A DNA stretch of 16,500 nt from an uncultured Nitrososphaera sp. (GTDB lineage Archaea; Thermoproteota; Nitrososphaeria; Nitrososphaerales; Nitrososphaeraceae). This document shows, piece by piece, positions 6,069-13,377 of the stretch. A program made the translations under genes and the position numbers. Location of the stretch: positions 1-16,500 of the forward strand of contig NZ_CAMLDP010000040.1 in assembly GCF_946478925.1 (NCBI RefSeq), given 5' to 3'. The notes beneath the pieces are model-generated. The model was not told where the DNA came from. It saw only the letters and a list, made by a program, of their open reading frames with translations, and made no database searches. The stretch's first letter is position 1, and each line of letters starts with the position of its first letter.

Positions 6069-6611
6069 ATGGCAGGGCGCGCCGCGGACAGCAGCAAGGA
6101 CACCATTGGCGCTGCAGCCCACCAGCCAACGTTTGACACTGAAAAAATCAACCGCGCCATCGAGCGGGTTGCAAGAGGAGACGACGATTTCATAGACCGC
6201 GCCATTGATCAATTGCAAGACCTGCAGTTTCCGGCGTTCAAGCACAAGATCCTTGAGCACGTCAGCAAAAGGACACAGGATCAAGACATCATCGGCTTGT
6301 TTGAAAGCCTCAACGGCTATTTTGCGTTCAAAGATGCGTACCATGTACGCAAGGCAGTGCAAGAAAACGGCACAAAATACAAGCAGCAAAACCAGATAAC
6401 CGACGAGACTAGGAAGCATCCCAACTTTGCAAGGGAGGAAATACACGGCGGGAGCATAAAGGAAAGAGAAGTTGCAAACAAGGACGAGGAAAGAAAGGAC
6501 TATACGGAAATTCCTCCCACGGCGCAGTCAAATTACATATGCGACAAGTGTGGCAAGGAATTTCAGAACCAGCATGACCTTGTGCAGCACAAACGGTTTG
6601 AAGGGAATTAG
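6069..6611 (+). CDS. DUF2795 protein with C-terminal zinc-finger-like motif
   Basis: The product has 180 residues from the ATG at 6069, or 185 from 6054. The segment LQDLQFPAFKHKILEHVSKR, then DQDIIGLFESLNGYFAFKDA and YHVRKAV, matches the DUF2795 pattern of a helix, an 'FPA' turn, a helix and a spacing that favours a small helical bundle. A charged linker follows (roughly 100-155). The C-terminus, YICDKCGKEFQNQHDLVQHK, resembles a C2H2 zinc finger: C-x2-C, a central Phe, a Leu and a His. After that His only KRFEGN remains, so the usual last His is absent; an alternative ligand is the His in NQHD. Nucleic-acid or protein binding is plausible but not shown. Its TAG stop overlaps the TAA stop of the convergent gene. 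Confidence 0.7.
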   Translation: MAGRAADSSKDTIGAAAHQPTFDTEKINRAIERVARGDDDFIDRAIDQLQDLQFPAFKHKILEHVSKRTQDQDIIGLFESLNGYFAFKDAYHVRKAVQENGTKYKQQNQITDETRKHPNFAREEIHGGSIKEREVANKDEERKDYTEIPPTAQSNYICDKCGKEFQNQHDLVQHKRFEGN

Positions 6612-6874
6612 GCGGTCTTGCTGCTGTCGGCTGGACTAAACTGTCTGGCCAGCGTGACCTCTGTTATCCATTCGCATTTTATGTTGACCTTGGAATGGTG
6701 CTTTTCGATTGCTTCCATGTCAGGCCCTTCCAGCAGGCAAAAGCACATGCCAGAATCCTTGTTGTAGAAAAGGTTGACGTGCCTGACGCCAAACTCGTCG
6801 GTCGGCGACATGCACAACTCCTTCAGGTTCGATTCGCTGAACGGCACCTTGTGGACGTCGAGGAAAATCGGCAC
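6608..6874 (-). CDS. DUF4242 (nickel-responsive/ferredoxin-like fold) protein
   Basis: The product has 88 residues from the GTG at 6874, or 91 from the ATG at 6883. It is a small alpha/beta protein: PIFLDVHKVPF, an intervening helix, GVRHVNLFYNKDSGMCFCLL, EGPDMEAIEKHHSKV, then CEWITEV. This is the DUF4242 layout, whose relatives include small nickel-binding proteins. His and Cys residues (HVNLF, MCFC, EKHHSK, IKCEW) could serve as metal ligands, but binding is unproven. I chose the GTG because TTATAT is centred about 27 bases before it and only about 18 before the ATG, and because the family typically begins at the PIF strand. It converges on the DUF2795 gene with a shared stop. Confidence 0.75.
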   Translation of the reverse strand: MPIFLDVHKVPFSESNLKELCMSPTDEFGVRHVNLFYNKDSGMCFCLLEGPDMEAIEKHHSKVNIKCEWITEVTLARQFSPADSSKTA

Positions 6875-6898
6875 AAGTAGCATAATAGGAAATTTAGA

Positions 6899-6904
6899 AT
6901 ATAA
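6899..6904 (-). promoter_or_regulatory. TATA box of the DUF4242 gene
   Basis: The minus strand reads TTATAT. Its centre is about 27-28 bases from the GTG at 6874, which selects that codon as a leaderless start. Confidence 0.5.
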
Positions 6905-6980
6905 GACTTGTGACCGTGTATTTAATTAATTCGACAGTCGGAATTTCTATAAAAATCTCGCATAATATGTGTTTTGTTAC

Positions 6981-6987
6981 TTTATAT
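6981..6987 (+). promoter_or_regulatory. TATA box of the kinase-sensor-like gene
   Basis: TTTATAT is centred 30 bases before the TTG at 7014, predicting a start of transcription near 7009-7011. An ATG at 7001 would lie ahead of that point and is in a different frame that stops after 17 codons. Confidence 0.6.
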
Positions 6988-7013
6988 CTTTAGCATTGCA
7001 ATGAACAGGCGTA

Positions 7014-8096
7014 TTGAGTCGAGAGTCATCCTCGTACAACAATTTCGCTGTTGAAAGCAATATCAGCGGATTTGTGGTATTGATTGACGAGCCGGACATT
7101 TTCAGCCTCCTGTCAGGCGCGGCGGACAAGGTTGATTTCTGCCTCGATCCGCTTGCAGGATTCGGGCAGGCTGCAAACGCAAAGCAGCTGGCGGCGTTTC
7201 TTGCAGAGCTCAAGAAAAAGAAGAAGAACCTGTACTTGCGCATCATCACCAGCGTCACCAAGGACAATGCCGCAGCCTCCAGCCAACTGATGAAATACGC
7301 CGACGTACATCACGCAGAGGGAGTAGCCGGCGGCAGCTTTTGCATCGTCGACGGCTCGACGTACATCTGCTGTGCAGACAACATAAACGAAGGGCGTTTC
7401 TCATGTCAGGCGCTTTTGACCAGGCAACCGCAGTTTGTCAGGATGCAGCAATACCTGTTTGACAGCCTGCTTGGCAGGACGGCTCCAGCAAAGGACAAGC
7501 TCCGGGAAATTGAGCGCGGAGTCCAGCGGGAATTCATCGAGACAATAAGGGAACCTTCCAAGATTCTGCATCTTGCAAAGGCGCTGGCAGACTCGGCCAT
7601 GTTTGACATCCTCATCCTCTTTTCAACCATCAATTCTTTTTACAGGGCGGAAAAAGACGGCATTTTGGACCTGCTTGGAGAGGCCAGCAGCCGCGGAGTG
7701 GCCGTAAAGGTGCTGGTCAAGGTCGACGACGAGACGATGAAGGATGCATCCAAGCAAAAGATAAAGCAAAAGCACGACCGCATCGACGTGGCGTTTATCG
7801 AAAAATCCGTAAAAAGCAAGATAACGACTCTGGTGGTAGACCAGACCTACTCGCTTGCGATTGAGGTAGGCGACGACTCTAAAAGCGCGTTTTCTGACGC
7901 CACGGGCCTTGCAACGTACTCCAACAGCGAGTCGACGGTCTTTACTTATTACTCGATGTTTGAGAGCCTGTGGATACAGGCAGAGCTCGAAAGGCAGAGC
8001 AGGGTGAGGCAGGCATATTTCCACATGTTCAAGGGACAAAAACTGCGCGACGAGATCTATCGCCGCGACTGGAAGATGGGTGCAGACAAGGAATGA
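7014..8096 (+). CDS. Free-standing sensor region of thaumarchaeal histidine kinases, no kinase domain
   Basis: This 360-residue soluble protein starts at a TTG. Residues about 72-120 (NLYLRIITSVTKDN and SFCIVDGSTYIC) and about 171-300 (FIETIREPSKILHLAKAL, DILILFSTINSFYRAEKDG, SRGVAVKVLVK, KITTLVVDQTYSLAIEV, GLATYSNSESTVF) match what I know of the N-terminal sensing region of thaumarchaeal multidomain histidine kinases. The two halves look like a degenerate phospholipase-D-type repeat in which the catalytic HxK motif is missing. In kinases this region is followed by PAS, HisKA and HATPase domains; here the protein ends soon after FESLWIQAELERQ with a short basic helix. There is no phospho-acceptor His motif and no ATP-binding motif. 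It may sense a ligand and act by binding a partner, or be a truncated kinase. No kinase gene adjoins. Confidence 0.65.
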   Translation: MSRESSSYNNFAVESNISGFVVLIDEPDIFSLLSGAADKVDFCLDPLAGFGQAANAKQLAAFLAELKKKKKNLYLRIITSVTKDNAAASSQLMKYADVHHAEGVAGGSFCIVDGSTYICCADNINEGRFSCQALLTRQPQFVRMQQYLFDSLLGRTAPAKDKLREIERGVQREFIETIREPSKILHLAKALADSAMFDILILFSTINSFYRAEKDGILDLLGEASSRGVAVKVLVKVDDETMKDASKQKIKQKHDRIDVAFIEKSVKSKITTLVVDQTYSLAIEVGDDSKSAFSDATGLATYSNSESTVFTYYSMFESLWIQAELERQSRVRQAYFHMFKGQKLRDEIYRRDWKMGADKE

Positions 8097-8117
8097 TGAC
8101 AATCAACAAAGCGGATT

Positions 8118-10721
8118 TTACTCGCGCTCTGTCAGCGGGAGCGCCTGGTTTGCATAGTACCTTTTTCCTGCCACAAACGACAACAGCGCCGACGCGCCGG
8201 CGCCGGCGTACATCGCAAGGCCGACAAGCAGGTTCCCGTTGAACCCTATCACCATGGCCAGCGTCGCGGCAAGAACAGTGCCCAGTATGGACGCTACCAC
8301 GTTTATCCCCCACAGGAGAGTAGTATTATTGTTGTTGTTTTGCGTGCCATTTCCAAGACGCATGGACGCCATCTTGATGAGCGAGGGGAACTGGAACCCC
8401 ATCAAGAGTCCGGAGGGGAACAAGAGGCCAAAGGTGAGCGCGGCCCTTGAAGACAGCTCCATCGTGATGCTCGAATCGATTATTTCCTGCAGGAAGAAAA
8501 AGTAGGCAAGTATAATGCCTGCAAGCACCGGCACGGACAGAAACACTGCCCTGTGCGGCCTGTCGCCAAACACTCTGCCGCTAAAGTATGCGCCGATGCC
8601 GCTTGACAGCAGTATGGAGAACAGTATCACGGTCAGGGCCATTATCGGAGTGCCAAGGAGCAGCAGGAACTTTTGGATGAACGTTATTTCCAGTATCATA
8701 AAGCCAAGGCCGATAAAGACTGCAAACAGCACAAAGCCGGCCATGCGCGCAGCCATCCCCGGCTCGCCCTGCCTGAATTTCGTCCCGGTCTTTCTTGCGT
8801 GGTATACCAGAATCACCGACAATCCTGCAGAGATGGCAAGCACGGTTTCAAGCAGCACCACCATTTGCTGCGGCACCGGCTCTTTTGCAAAGTAGAAGGG
8901 CGAGTCGTCGGTCGGGATCTTGGGGTTTGACAGGCCGGACGCAGAGACATAGTCGCTGTATGTGCTGGCGCTTGAGAACAATTTGTCGTACGGCGGCTTT
9001 ATCATAGAGTCGGCAAGCATAGTCACGTCCGCCCGGCCGGCCTCTGCCTTTTGCTTCACCAGATCCACCTGATCGCCAGTAAAGGGCGCCGCTTTGACCA
9101 TGACAAGCACGGGGTAATACTGCTGCGAGTCCTGCGTGCGGCCAAAGTAAAGGCCAGGGCGGTCCTCTACCACCATTATCTGCTTGCTTGCGTCCTCCAT
9201 ACTCTGGCCTGTCTCCCTTGCCACCGACTCGGCCACTATGGGCATGAGCCGGGGAAGCTCAAAGTTCCAGCGGATCATGACAAGAATCCCGTCGCTGCTC
9301 AAGTGTCGATAATACTGCTGGAACGCCTCGGTGGTGTAGAGGTAGTTCTCCGACAGGGCGTAGCCCCCTGCGAGCTGCGCCGCCCACGAGTCAACCAGCT
9401 TTATAGTTATCACGTCGTACTTGTCGCTTGAGGAGCTGATGAAGCGCCTGCCGTCGTCTATGAACAGGTTGACGTTCGGGTTGTCGTACACGTTGTTTGG
9501 ACCTCCAAAGCGCTTCACAGCAGATACTATCATCGGGTTTATCTCGACGGCAGTCACCTTGTCCGCGCCCCCGGCAAGGGCCATCATGATGTCCTCGCCA
9601 CCGCCACCGCCGATTACAAGGACGTGGCCAGGATTTTTCAGGTCGTACGGGACATAGTCCATGTAGTCACGCATCCACGCAAGCTCTGCTCTGTCACCGG
9701 AAGGCCACCTGTATATCGGCGTGCCGGCGTCTGCGTCTATTATGATATGGGCGAGCTCCTGCGAGCTTCTGACCGGCGTGCCGGCACCTATATCGACGCC
9801 GTCAAGGGAATGCTGCCTTGTGACGTCGACCCTCGAAAACGAGTTCCATTGGGCAGACAAATGCTCAAAGTCGGGGTTTTTCAGCTGCCAGTACAGCCCC
9901 TTGTTGGGCCCGGGATGCACCTTGGCAAAATAGTCTATCCCCTTTGCCACCTGCGGCTGCATCGCGGCCATTGCGGCAGGGCTGCTGACTATTAGCAAGA
10001 TTGCAAGCGCCGCAAGGATTCCGGCGGCAGATATTTTCGATCTTTTGGTCATGACCGCTGCCGGCTCTACCGCCGGTCCCTCTGCCTTTTTCCTGTTTCT
10101 CAGGAGCAGCAGCGCACCGATGATTGCAGAGCCGGCGACCAGAAGCGACGTCAACAGGAGCACCGACTCGGCGCCGAGGCCGAGCATCAGCGGGTCAAGC
10201 ATCAGCGCCGCGGAGGAGGCACCCACAAGGTCTGCAAAGTACAGCTTGTTTATCTGCCGCGGCATGGCAAAGAACACGAGCGCCATTATGGACCCTGCAA
10301 AAAAGAACGGGACAGACGAGATTAGATAGAATACATAGATGTACGACGTGTTTGGTGGAATCAACGCCACCGCCAGTATGAACAGGGGTACCGTTACCGC
10401 GTACGCGATAGAATGCTCGGTTATCTTTTTCGCAAGCGCCGCAGGAGTCATCTGCTGCGGCATCGACAGCCAGCGCCACAACCTGCCCTTGCGCCGCGCA
10501 TTGCCATAGTCCTTTTGCATGTGCACGAGAAGAGAGCCTATCCCGAGCCCAAAGAACGCGACTGAAATGGCCATGAACGCATAGTCATACCACAGGATTA
10601 TGGAAAACACGCGGGTCAGCGCAAGCTCGAATAGCACCGTGCTCAGGGATGCAAAAAACAGGACAGCCATCAGAAAGGCCAGCATGTTCCTGTTGTTATT
10701 CGTCTTCAAACTATCAAGCAA
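8118..10721 (-). CDS. Membrane protein with spermidine-synthase-like domain
   Basis: This large 867-residue protein has about seven membrane helices in residues 13-252, a soluble aminopropyltransferase-like domain at about 270-610, and about seven more helices in about 640-860. The soluble part carries VLVIGGGGGED (367-377, nucleotide loop), TAVEINP (390-396, acidic ribose-binding strand), IDDGRRF (421-427) and ITIKLVDSWAAQ (438-449). Spermidine synthases have a DSTDP-type motif at the last position; here the first Asp is kept (Asp444) but the second, implicated in catalysis, is replaced, so canonical polyamine synthesis is doubtful. Transport or modification of a membrane substrate is possible. 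The start is a TTG supported by GAGGGGG 8 bases upstream. An AT-rich GATTAAAC near 10766-10773 may be its promoter. It converges on the sensor gene with 21 bases between. Confidence 0.8.
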   Translation of the reverse strand: MLDSLKTNNNRNMLAFLMAVLFFASLSTVLFELALTRVFSIILWYDYAFMAISVAFFGLGIGSLLVHMQKDYGNARRKGRLWRWLSMPQQMTPAALAKKITEHSIAYAVTVPLFILAVALIPPNTSYIYVFYLISSVPFFFAGSIMALVFFAMPRQINKLYFADLVGASSAALMLDPLMLGLGAESVLLLTSLLVAGSAIIGALLLLRNRKKAEGPAVEPAAVMTKRSKISAAGILAALAILLIVSSPAAMAAMQPQVAKGIDYFAKVHPGPNKGLYWQLKNPDFEHLSAQWNSFSRVDVTRQHSLDGVDIGAGTPVRSSQELAHIIIDADAGTPIYRWPSGDRAELAWMRDYMDYVPYDLKNPGHVLVIGGGGGEDIMMALAGGADKVTAVEINPMIVSAVKRFGGPNNVYDNPNVNLFIDDGRRFISSSSDKYDVITIKLVDSWAAQLAGGYALSENYLYTTEAFQQYYRHLSSDGILVMIRWNFELPRLMPIVAESVARETGQSMEDASKQIMVVEDRPGLYFGRTQDSQQYYPVLVMVKAAPFTGDQVDLVKQKAEAGRADVTMLADSMIKPPYDKLFSSASTYSDYVSASGLSNPKIPTDDSPFYFAKEPVPQQMVVLLETVLAISAGLSVILVYHARKTGTKFRQGEPGMAARMAGFVLFAVFIGLGFMILEITFIQKFLLLLGTPIMALTVILFSILLSSGIGAYFSGRVFGDRPHRAVFLSVPVLAGIILAYFFFLQEIIDSSITMELSSRAALTFGLLFPSGLLMGFQFPSLIKMASMRLGNGTQNNNNNTTLLWGINVVASILGTVLAATLAMVIGFNGNLLVGLAMYAGAGASALLSFVAGKRYYANQALPLTERE

Positions 10722-11226
10722 ATCCCGCGCCCCCTCTTTTTGAAAGTCTATGCAGCAATCATTGTTTAATCAAATGAAGGGCGAACCTATAGGAAACTAG
10801 TGGAATTTTCTTAGGGTAGCGGCGCTTTTTTTGCGCTTGCCCTGCGCCGGTTAAACCCTTTTATTTTCTCCGCTTCTAGTACTGGTAGAGGTTATCTCCC
10901 CTCCGCGGATGTGGGCGTAGTGCCTGAATGGCCAGCCTTCATCCTGCGATAAAATTATGCAGCAAAAGTCTGCCGTTTCTAGCTGCTATTGATTCTCGTT
11001 GCGGAACTGCTCGAAAAGCTGTACGTTTTTCCGGCTTGCACTGACCATAAACATTATGCCACTACTTCGAGGGGCAAGATGACGATTGTCTATCATAGCT
11101 TCATAAAATTAGATTTCAAGCAAGCTAAAGTACACGATTCTTTCTATCTTGCAAGTTCTACTTTAGATGCTAGGTATCTGAATCTGCTTTCACAAAAAGA
11201 TAGGGTGTATAGTGCGTTATTGGGAG
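10722..11226. other. 505-base gap between minus-strand genes
   Basis: Most of this holds nothing I can call with confidence. Near 10818-10853 CGGCGC and GCGCCG can pair around a T-run, followed by T-rich sequence. Near 10905-10947 GCGGATG and CATCCTGC can form a bulged helix enclosing two small stems; it is far too short for a tRNA. CTTTTATTTTC at 10858-10868 could be a plus-strand TATA box. Bases 11090-11210 are more AT-rich than the surroundings and contain the doubtful small ORF listed separately. Confidence 0.4.
10730..10736 (-). promoter_or_regulatory. Shine-Dalgarno site deciding a TTG start
   Basis: The minus strand reads GAGGGGG, 8 bases ahead of the TTG at 10721. The first ATG in frame lies 12 codons further in, at the beginning of the first membrane helix, and has no such site. 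Confidence 0.5.
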
Positions 11227-11300
11227 CTAACGCGATTTTTCTGCCACATACGACCTTAGCATCCAAGCCATCTTTTCGTGCTTTTCCATCAGTCCTATGA
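11079..11300 (+). CDS. Doubtful small ORF convergent with the Dps gene
   Basis: From the ATG at 11079 this encodes 73 residues beginning MTIVYHSFIKLDFKQAKVHD and continuing SFYLASSTLDARYLNLLSQK. GAGGGG lies 4 bases ahead, and the sequence is AT-rich up to the Dps stop. The last 74 bases overlap the end of the convergent Dps gene, where the reading is simply the antisense of a real gene. No family is recognised. It is either a small unknown gene, perhaps with a truncated tail, or chance. An upstream in-frame start at 10989 is not preferred. Confidence 0.2.
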   Translation: MTIVYHSFIKLDFKQAKVHDSFYLASSTLDARYLNLLSQKDRVYSALLGANAIFLPHTTLASKPSFRAFPSVL

Positions 11301-11757
11301 CAAAGTCGTTGGTCCCCATGTCGTGGTATTTTTCGTCAGTCTCGTCAGCGTTTTCCCGGAGGGTGCGTATGGTCGCTTCGTGTGCGTCAAGAAGATTTGC
11401 AAGCATCGTATGTGCGTCAGGATAGACACCCGGATCCTCTTTTAGATGCGTGTACTGGACGAACTCTGTCAGCGTCCCGATGGTCTGGCCTCCAAGCGAG
11501 CGTATTCTCTCTGCCACCGAGTCCACAATCTCGTCAACCTCTTCGTACTGCTCTTCGAGGAACTTGTGCAATTCGCTGAAATCCGGCCCGATCACGTTCC
11601 AGTGATACTTCTTGGTCTTTGCAGACAGCACGTATTCATCACATAGCAACTCGGTTAGAATCTTGATGACGCCTTCGCGGTCTTTTTCGGGGATGCCAAT
11701 CTTTGGCTCCTTGTCCGCGTTTGTGAGTCTCGAAACTTCCAGAGTTTGTTTGGTCAT
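11227..11757 (-). CDS. dps: Dps family ferritin-like DNA-protection protein
   Basis: This 176-residue four-helix protein forms hollow dodecamers in this family. It oxidises iron with hydrogen peroxide and stores it, shielding DNA from oxidative damage. The ferroxidase set is intact and correctly spaced: His52 (KKYHWNV), His64 (SELHKF), Glu68 in place of the usual Asp, Asp79 and Glu83 (IVDSVAER). The second half has the helix LLDAHEATIRTLRENADETD and the C-terminal helix ending MLRSYVAEKSR. The N-terminal extension, about 25 residues before the first helix, is mildly charged and could contact DNA. A TATA box 24 bases ahead of the ATG implies a leaderless message with its own promoter. Cytoplasmic. 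Its position beside a cluster of helical proteins suggests a stress-linked neighbourhood. Confidence 0.9.
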   Translation of the reverse strand: MTKQTLEVSRLTNADKEPKIGIPEKDREGVIKILTELLCDEYVLSAKTKKYHWNVIGPDFSELHKFLEEQYEEVDEIVDSVAERIRSLGGQTIGTLTEFVQYTHLKEDPGVYPDAHTMLANLLDAHEATIRTLRENADETDEKYHDMGTNDFVIGLMEKHEKMAWMLRSYVAEKSR

Positions 11758-11777
11758 GTGTAATAGAAGCTTGAAAA

Positions 11778-11784
11778 ATATAAA
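11778..11784 (-). promoter_or_regulatory. TATA box of the Dps gene
   Basis: The minus strand reads TTTATAT, centred 24 bases before the ATG at 11757, with no Shine-Dalgarno site between. Confidence 0.65.
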
Positions 11785-11876
11785 AGAGTTTTAGATATAG
11801 TTCGTTTTGCTGCAAAAACAAATGCAAAAAATTCTGCAAAGTTCATGAAAAATTATTTTCTTGCATATAGCAGCAA

Positions 11877-12095
11877 CTAGATGTCCAGTTTCGGTTTTGC
11901 CCTTTCCTTTTTGTATTCAAACTCTATTTCATTGGTGGCATTTTTGATCTCGTCCTTGGTATCTTCTGTTGCGTTGCTGATCTTGTTTGCAGCCGTCTTT
12001 GCGCCGGCTTTTGTCTTGTCGGCCGCGTCTTTCAGATCTCTTTCAGCCCCGCCCTCGGGCTCCACCCCGTATTTTGCCTCCTTTTTGATCTTCAT
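11877..12095 (-). CDS. Small charged helical protein, LEA-like composition
   Basis: This 72-residue protein is rich in Lys, Ala, Asp and Glu and has no cysteine or tryptophan. After MKIKKEAKYGVEPEGGAE it is one long amphipathic stretch: LKDAADKTKAGAKTAANKIS, NATEDTKDEIKNATNEIE, then EYKKERAKPKLDI. The approximately 11-residue spacing of Ala/Thr and Lys/Asp is reminiscent of late-embryogenesis-abundant group 3 or apolipoprotein-like helices, which can be disordered until drying or membrane contact. This is resemblance only; homology is not claimed. A TATA-like element 24 bases upstream supports the ATG. It is divergent from the coiled-coil gene at 12192 across 96 bases. Confidence 0.6.
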   Translation of the reverse strand: MKIKKEAKYGVEPEGGAERDLKDAADKTKAGAKTAANKISNATEDTKDEIKNATNEIEFEYKKERAKPKLDI

Positions 12096-12115
12096 GAGAA
12101 GATACCCTCTTGATG

Positions 12116-12123
12116 ATATTAAA
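12116..12123 (-). promoter_or_regulatory. TATA box of the 72-residue helical protein gene
   Basis: The minus strand reads TTTAATAT, centred about 24 bases before the ATG at 12095. Confidence 0.5.
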
Positions 12124-12160
12124 GACTCACCCAGAAAGCCGGAGCACCAGCCCCAAAGTC

Positions 12161-12170
12161 ATTATTATTA
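12161..12170 (+). promoter_or_regulatory. TATA-like element of the 167-residue coiled-coil gene
   Basis: ATTATTATTA is centred about 26 bases before the ATG at 12192. Together with the minus-strand element 40 bases away it makes a compact divergent promoter. Confidence 0.45.
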
Positions 12171-12191
12171 GATCACGCAATAACAACTTGT

Positions 12192-12695
12192 ATGAGCGGA
12201 AAGCTAAGGGACATAAAGGAAACAGCGTCAAACGCCATAGAGATTGTTCATGAAATAGGTACCCCCGAAGTGCGAAGCTCCCTTGACAAGATCAAGGACA
12301 CCACGAAAGAAGTCAGAGAGATAATACAGGCTCTTACCACACCCGAGATGGTCAAGAACATGGAAAACATACGTCTGACCGCAGAGTCGATGCAGGATGC
12401 TGCGTCCAGAATGGAGAACACTTTCAAGGAATTAAAGGCCTCAGGCGTCCTCGAAGAGGTCAAGAAAACATCCGAGTCCGCAAGAAACGTCATGGATTCT
12501 TTCAAAAACTCGGAAGGCGCTGGGGGCGGCGAGATTATGCAGGTATCAAAGGAGACGGTGCAGGCCGTAAAGGAGCTCGTGCAGGAATTAAAGCTGGCAA
12601 TCGCGGATTCACGAAACTCAGGGGTCATAAAGAACGTGAATGAAACTGCTAGAGAGATATCTTCTTTGAAGGATGTCGTGACACAGGCAGATTGA
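12192..12695 (+). CDS. Coiled-coil protein of unknown function
   Basis: This 167-residue protein is almost entirely helical, with heptad-like hydrophobic spacing: LRDIKETASNAIEIVHEI, LDKIKDTTKEVREIIQAL, MENIRLTAESMQDAASRM, FKELKASGVLEEVKKTSE. A Gly-rich break (NSEGAGGGE) follows, then further helices (VQAVKELVQELKLAIADS). The pattern resembles the signalling helices of methyl-accepting chemotaxis proteins, but there is no membrane segment and no recognisable hairpin tip, so it is not called as a receptor. It is compositionally close to the 175-residue protein at 14713 and may be a distant paralogue; both contain repeats of the type GVLEEVKK or GVIDDTVN. Single-gene promoter upstream; the regulator gene follows 49 bases after the stop. 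Confidence 0.65.
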   Translation: MSGKLRDIKETASNAIEIVHEIGTPEVRSSLDKIKDTTKEVREIIQALTTPEMVKNMENIRLTAESMQDAASRMENTFKELKASGVLEEVKKTSESARNVMDSFKNSEGAGGGEIMQVSKETVQAVKELVQELKLAIADSRNSGVIKNVNETAREISSLKDVVTQAD

Positions 12696-12733
12696 GACAG
12701 CAAGACTGGGAATTCTCTAATAATCATTGCAAC

Positions 12734-12739
12734 AGGAGG
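12734..12739 (+). promoter_or_regulatory. Strong Shine-Dalgarno site of the ArsR-like gene
   Basis: AGGAGG lies 5 bases before the ATG at 12745. It lies inside the extra codons that an in-frame TTG at 12727 would add, so the ATG is the true start. Confidence 0.7.
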
Positions 12740-12744
12740 ATGTG

Positions 12745-13296
12745 ATGAAGGCTGTCCAGATAATAGGCGATCAGGCAGTGGCAAGGGCCATGACAGATAC
12801 GATACGCAGGACAATCCTTATGGTGTTGCGCGATGGGCCCATGACACAGACGCAGCTCGCAGAACAACTCGGACTCTCCAAGGCTGCGCTCAACCACCAC
12901 CTGAAGATACTAAAGCAGTACAAGCTGGTCAGCATAGTGAAAAATGAGGAAGAATCGCACGGCATAGTCCAGAAATTCTTTGCGGCAAACTCGTACTTTC
13001 TGCTTTATGACGTTAACTCCCTTCCAAAAGACATTGTCAGTTATTTCTATCCCACCCGCATAGAGAGGGCAAGGGGGATAATTTCCATGTTGTCGCTGAG
13101 AGACCAGTCGTTCATGCATGACCACAAGTTGGTAGATTTTATCACAGAAAACCTGTCGACCTACCTCATCGAGGCCGCAGGACCTTACGTCGACAGGGAA
13201 ATTGATTACGGCGACGAGGGCATCATATACGAAATTTACATGAAGGCGATAAAGGCACTGCTGAAAGAAAAGCCGGATCTTGCGGCGTCTCTGTGA
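12745..13296 (+). CDS. ArsR-like winged-helix transcriptional regulator
   Basis: The product has 183 residues. A winged helix occupies about residues 10-75: AMTDTIRRTILMVLRDGPMT, TQLAEQLGLSKAALNHHLKI and LKQYKLVSIVKNEEE give helix, turn, recognition helix and wing. No cluster of Cys or His characteristic of metal-sensing ArsR proteins is present. The C-terminal half, from about 80 on, is a helical domain (YDVNSLPKDIVSYFYPT, ARGIISMLSLRD, YGDEGIIYEIYMKAIKALL) that probably dimerises or binds an effector; its ligand is unknown. It follows the coiled-coil gene in the same direction with a 49-base gap, so the two may be co-transcribed, although a strong Shine-Dalgarno site points to internal translation start. 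It could control the surrounding helical-protein genes; this is inference. Confidence 0.8.
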   Translation: MKAVQIIGDQAVARAMTDTIRRTILMVLRDGPMTQTQLAEQLGLSKAALNHHLKILKQYKLVSIVKNEEESHGIVQKFFAANSYFLLYDVNSLPKDIVSYFYPTRIERARGIISMLSLRDQSFMHDHKLVDFITENLSTYLIEAAGPYVDREIDYGDEGIIYEIYMKAIKALLKEKPDLAASL

Positions 13297-13377
13297 CTAT
13301 ACAGGTAAATCAAACAGGAAATTACAATAGAGCGAAACTCCATTAGAGTTATCTAACCGATATCACATATTTAACTA

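Noticed and set aside
6820..6835. GGTTCGATTC, resembling a tRNA T-arm
   Set aside because: It lies inside the DUF4242 coding sequence and no acceptor or D-arm surrounds it.
7001..7054. ATG frame just ahead of the sensor gene
   Set aside because: It stops after 17 codons and its start lies upstream of the transcription start predicted from the TATA box.
10905..10947. Short bulged helix with two small inner stems, tRNA-like at first sight
   Set aside because: It is only about 43 bases with no T-arm consensus or anticodon arm, so it is not a tRNA.
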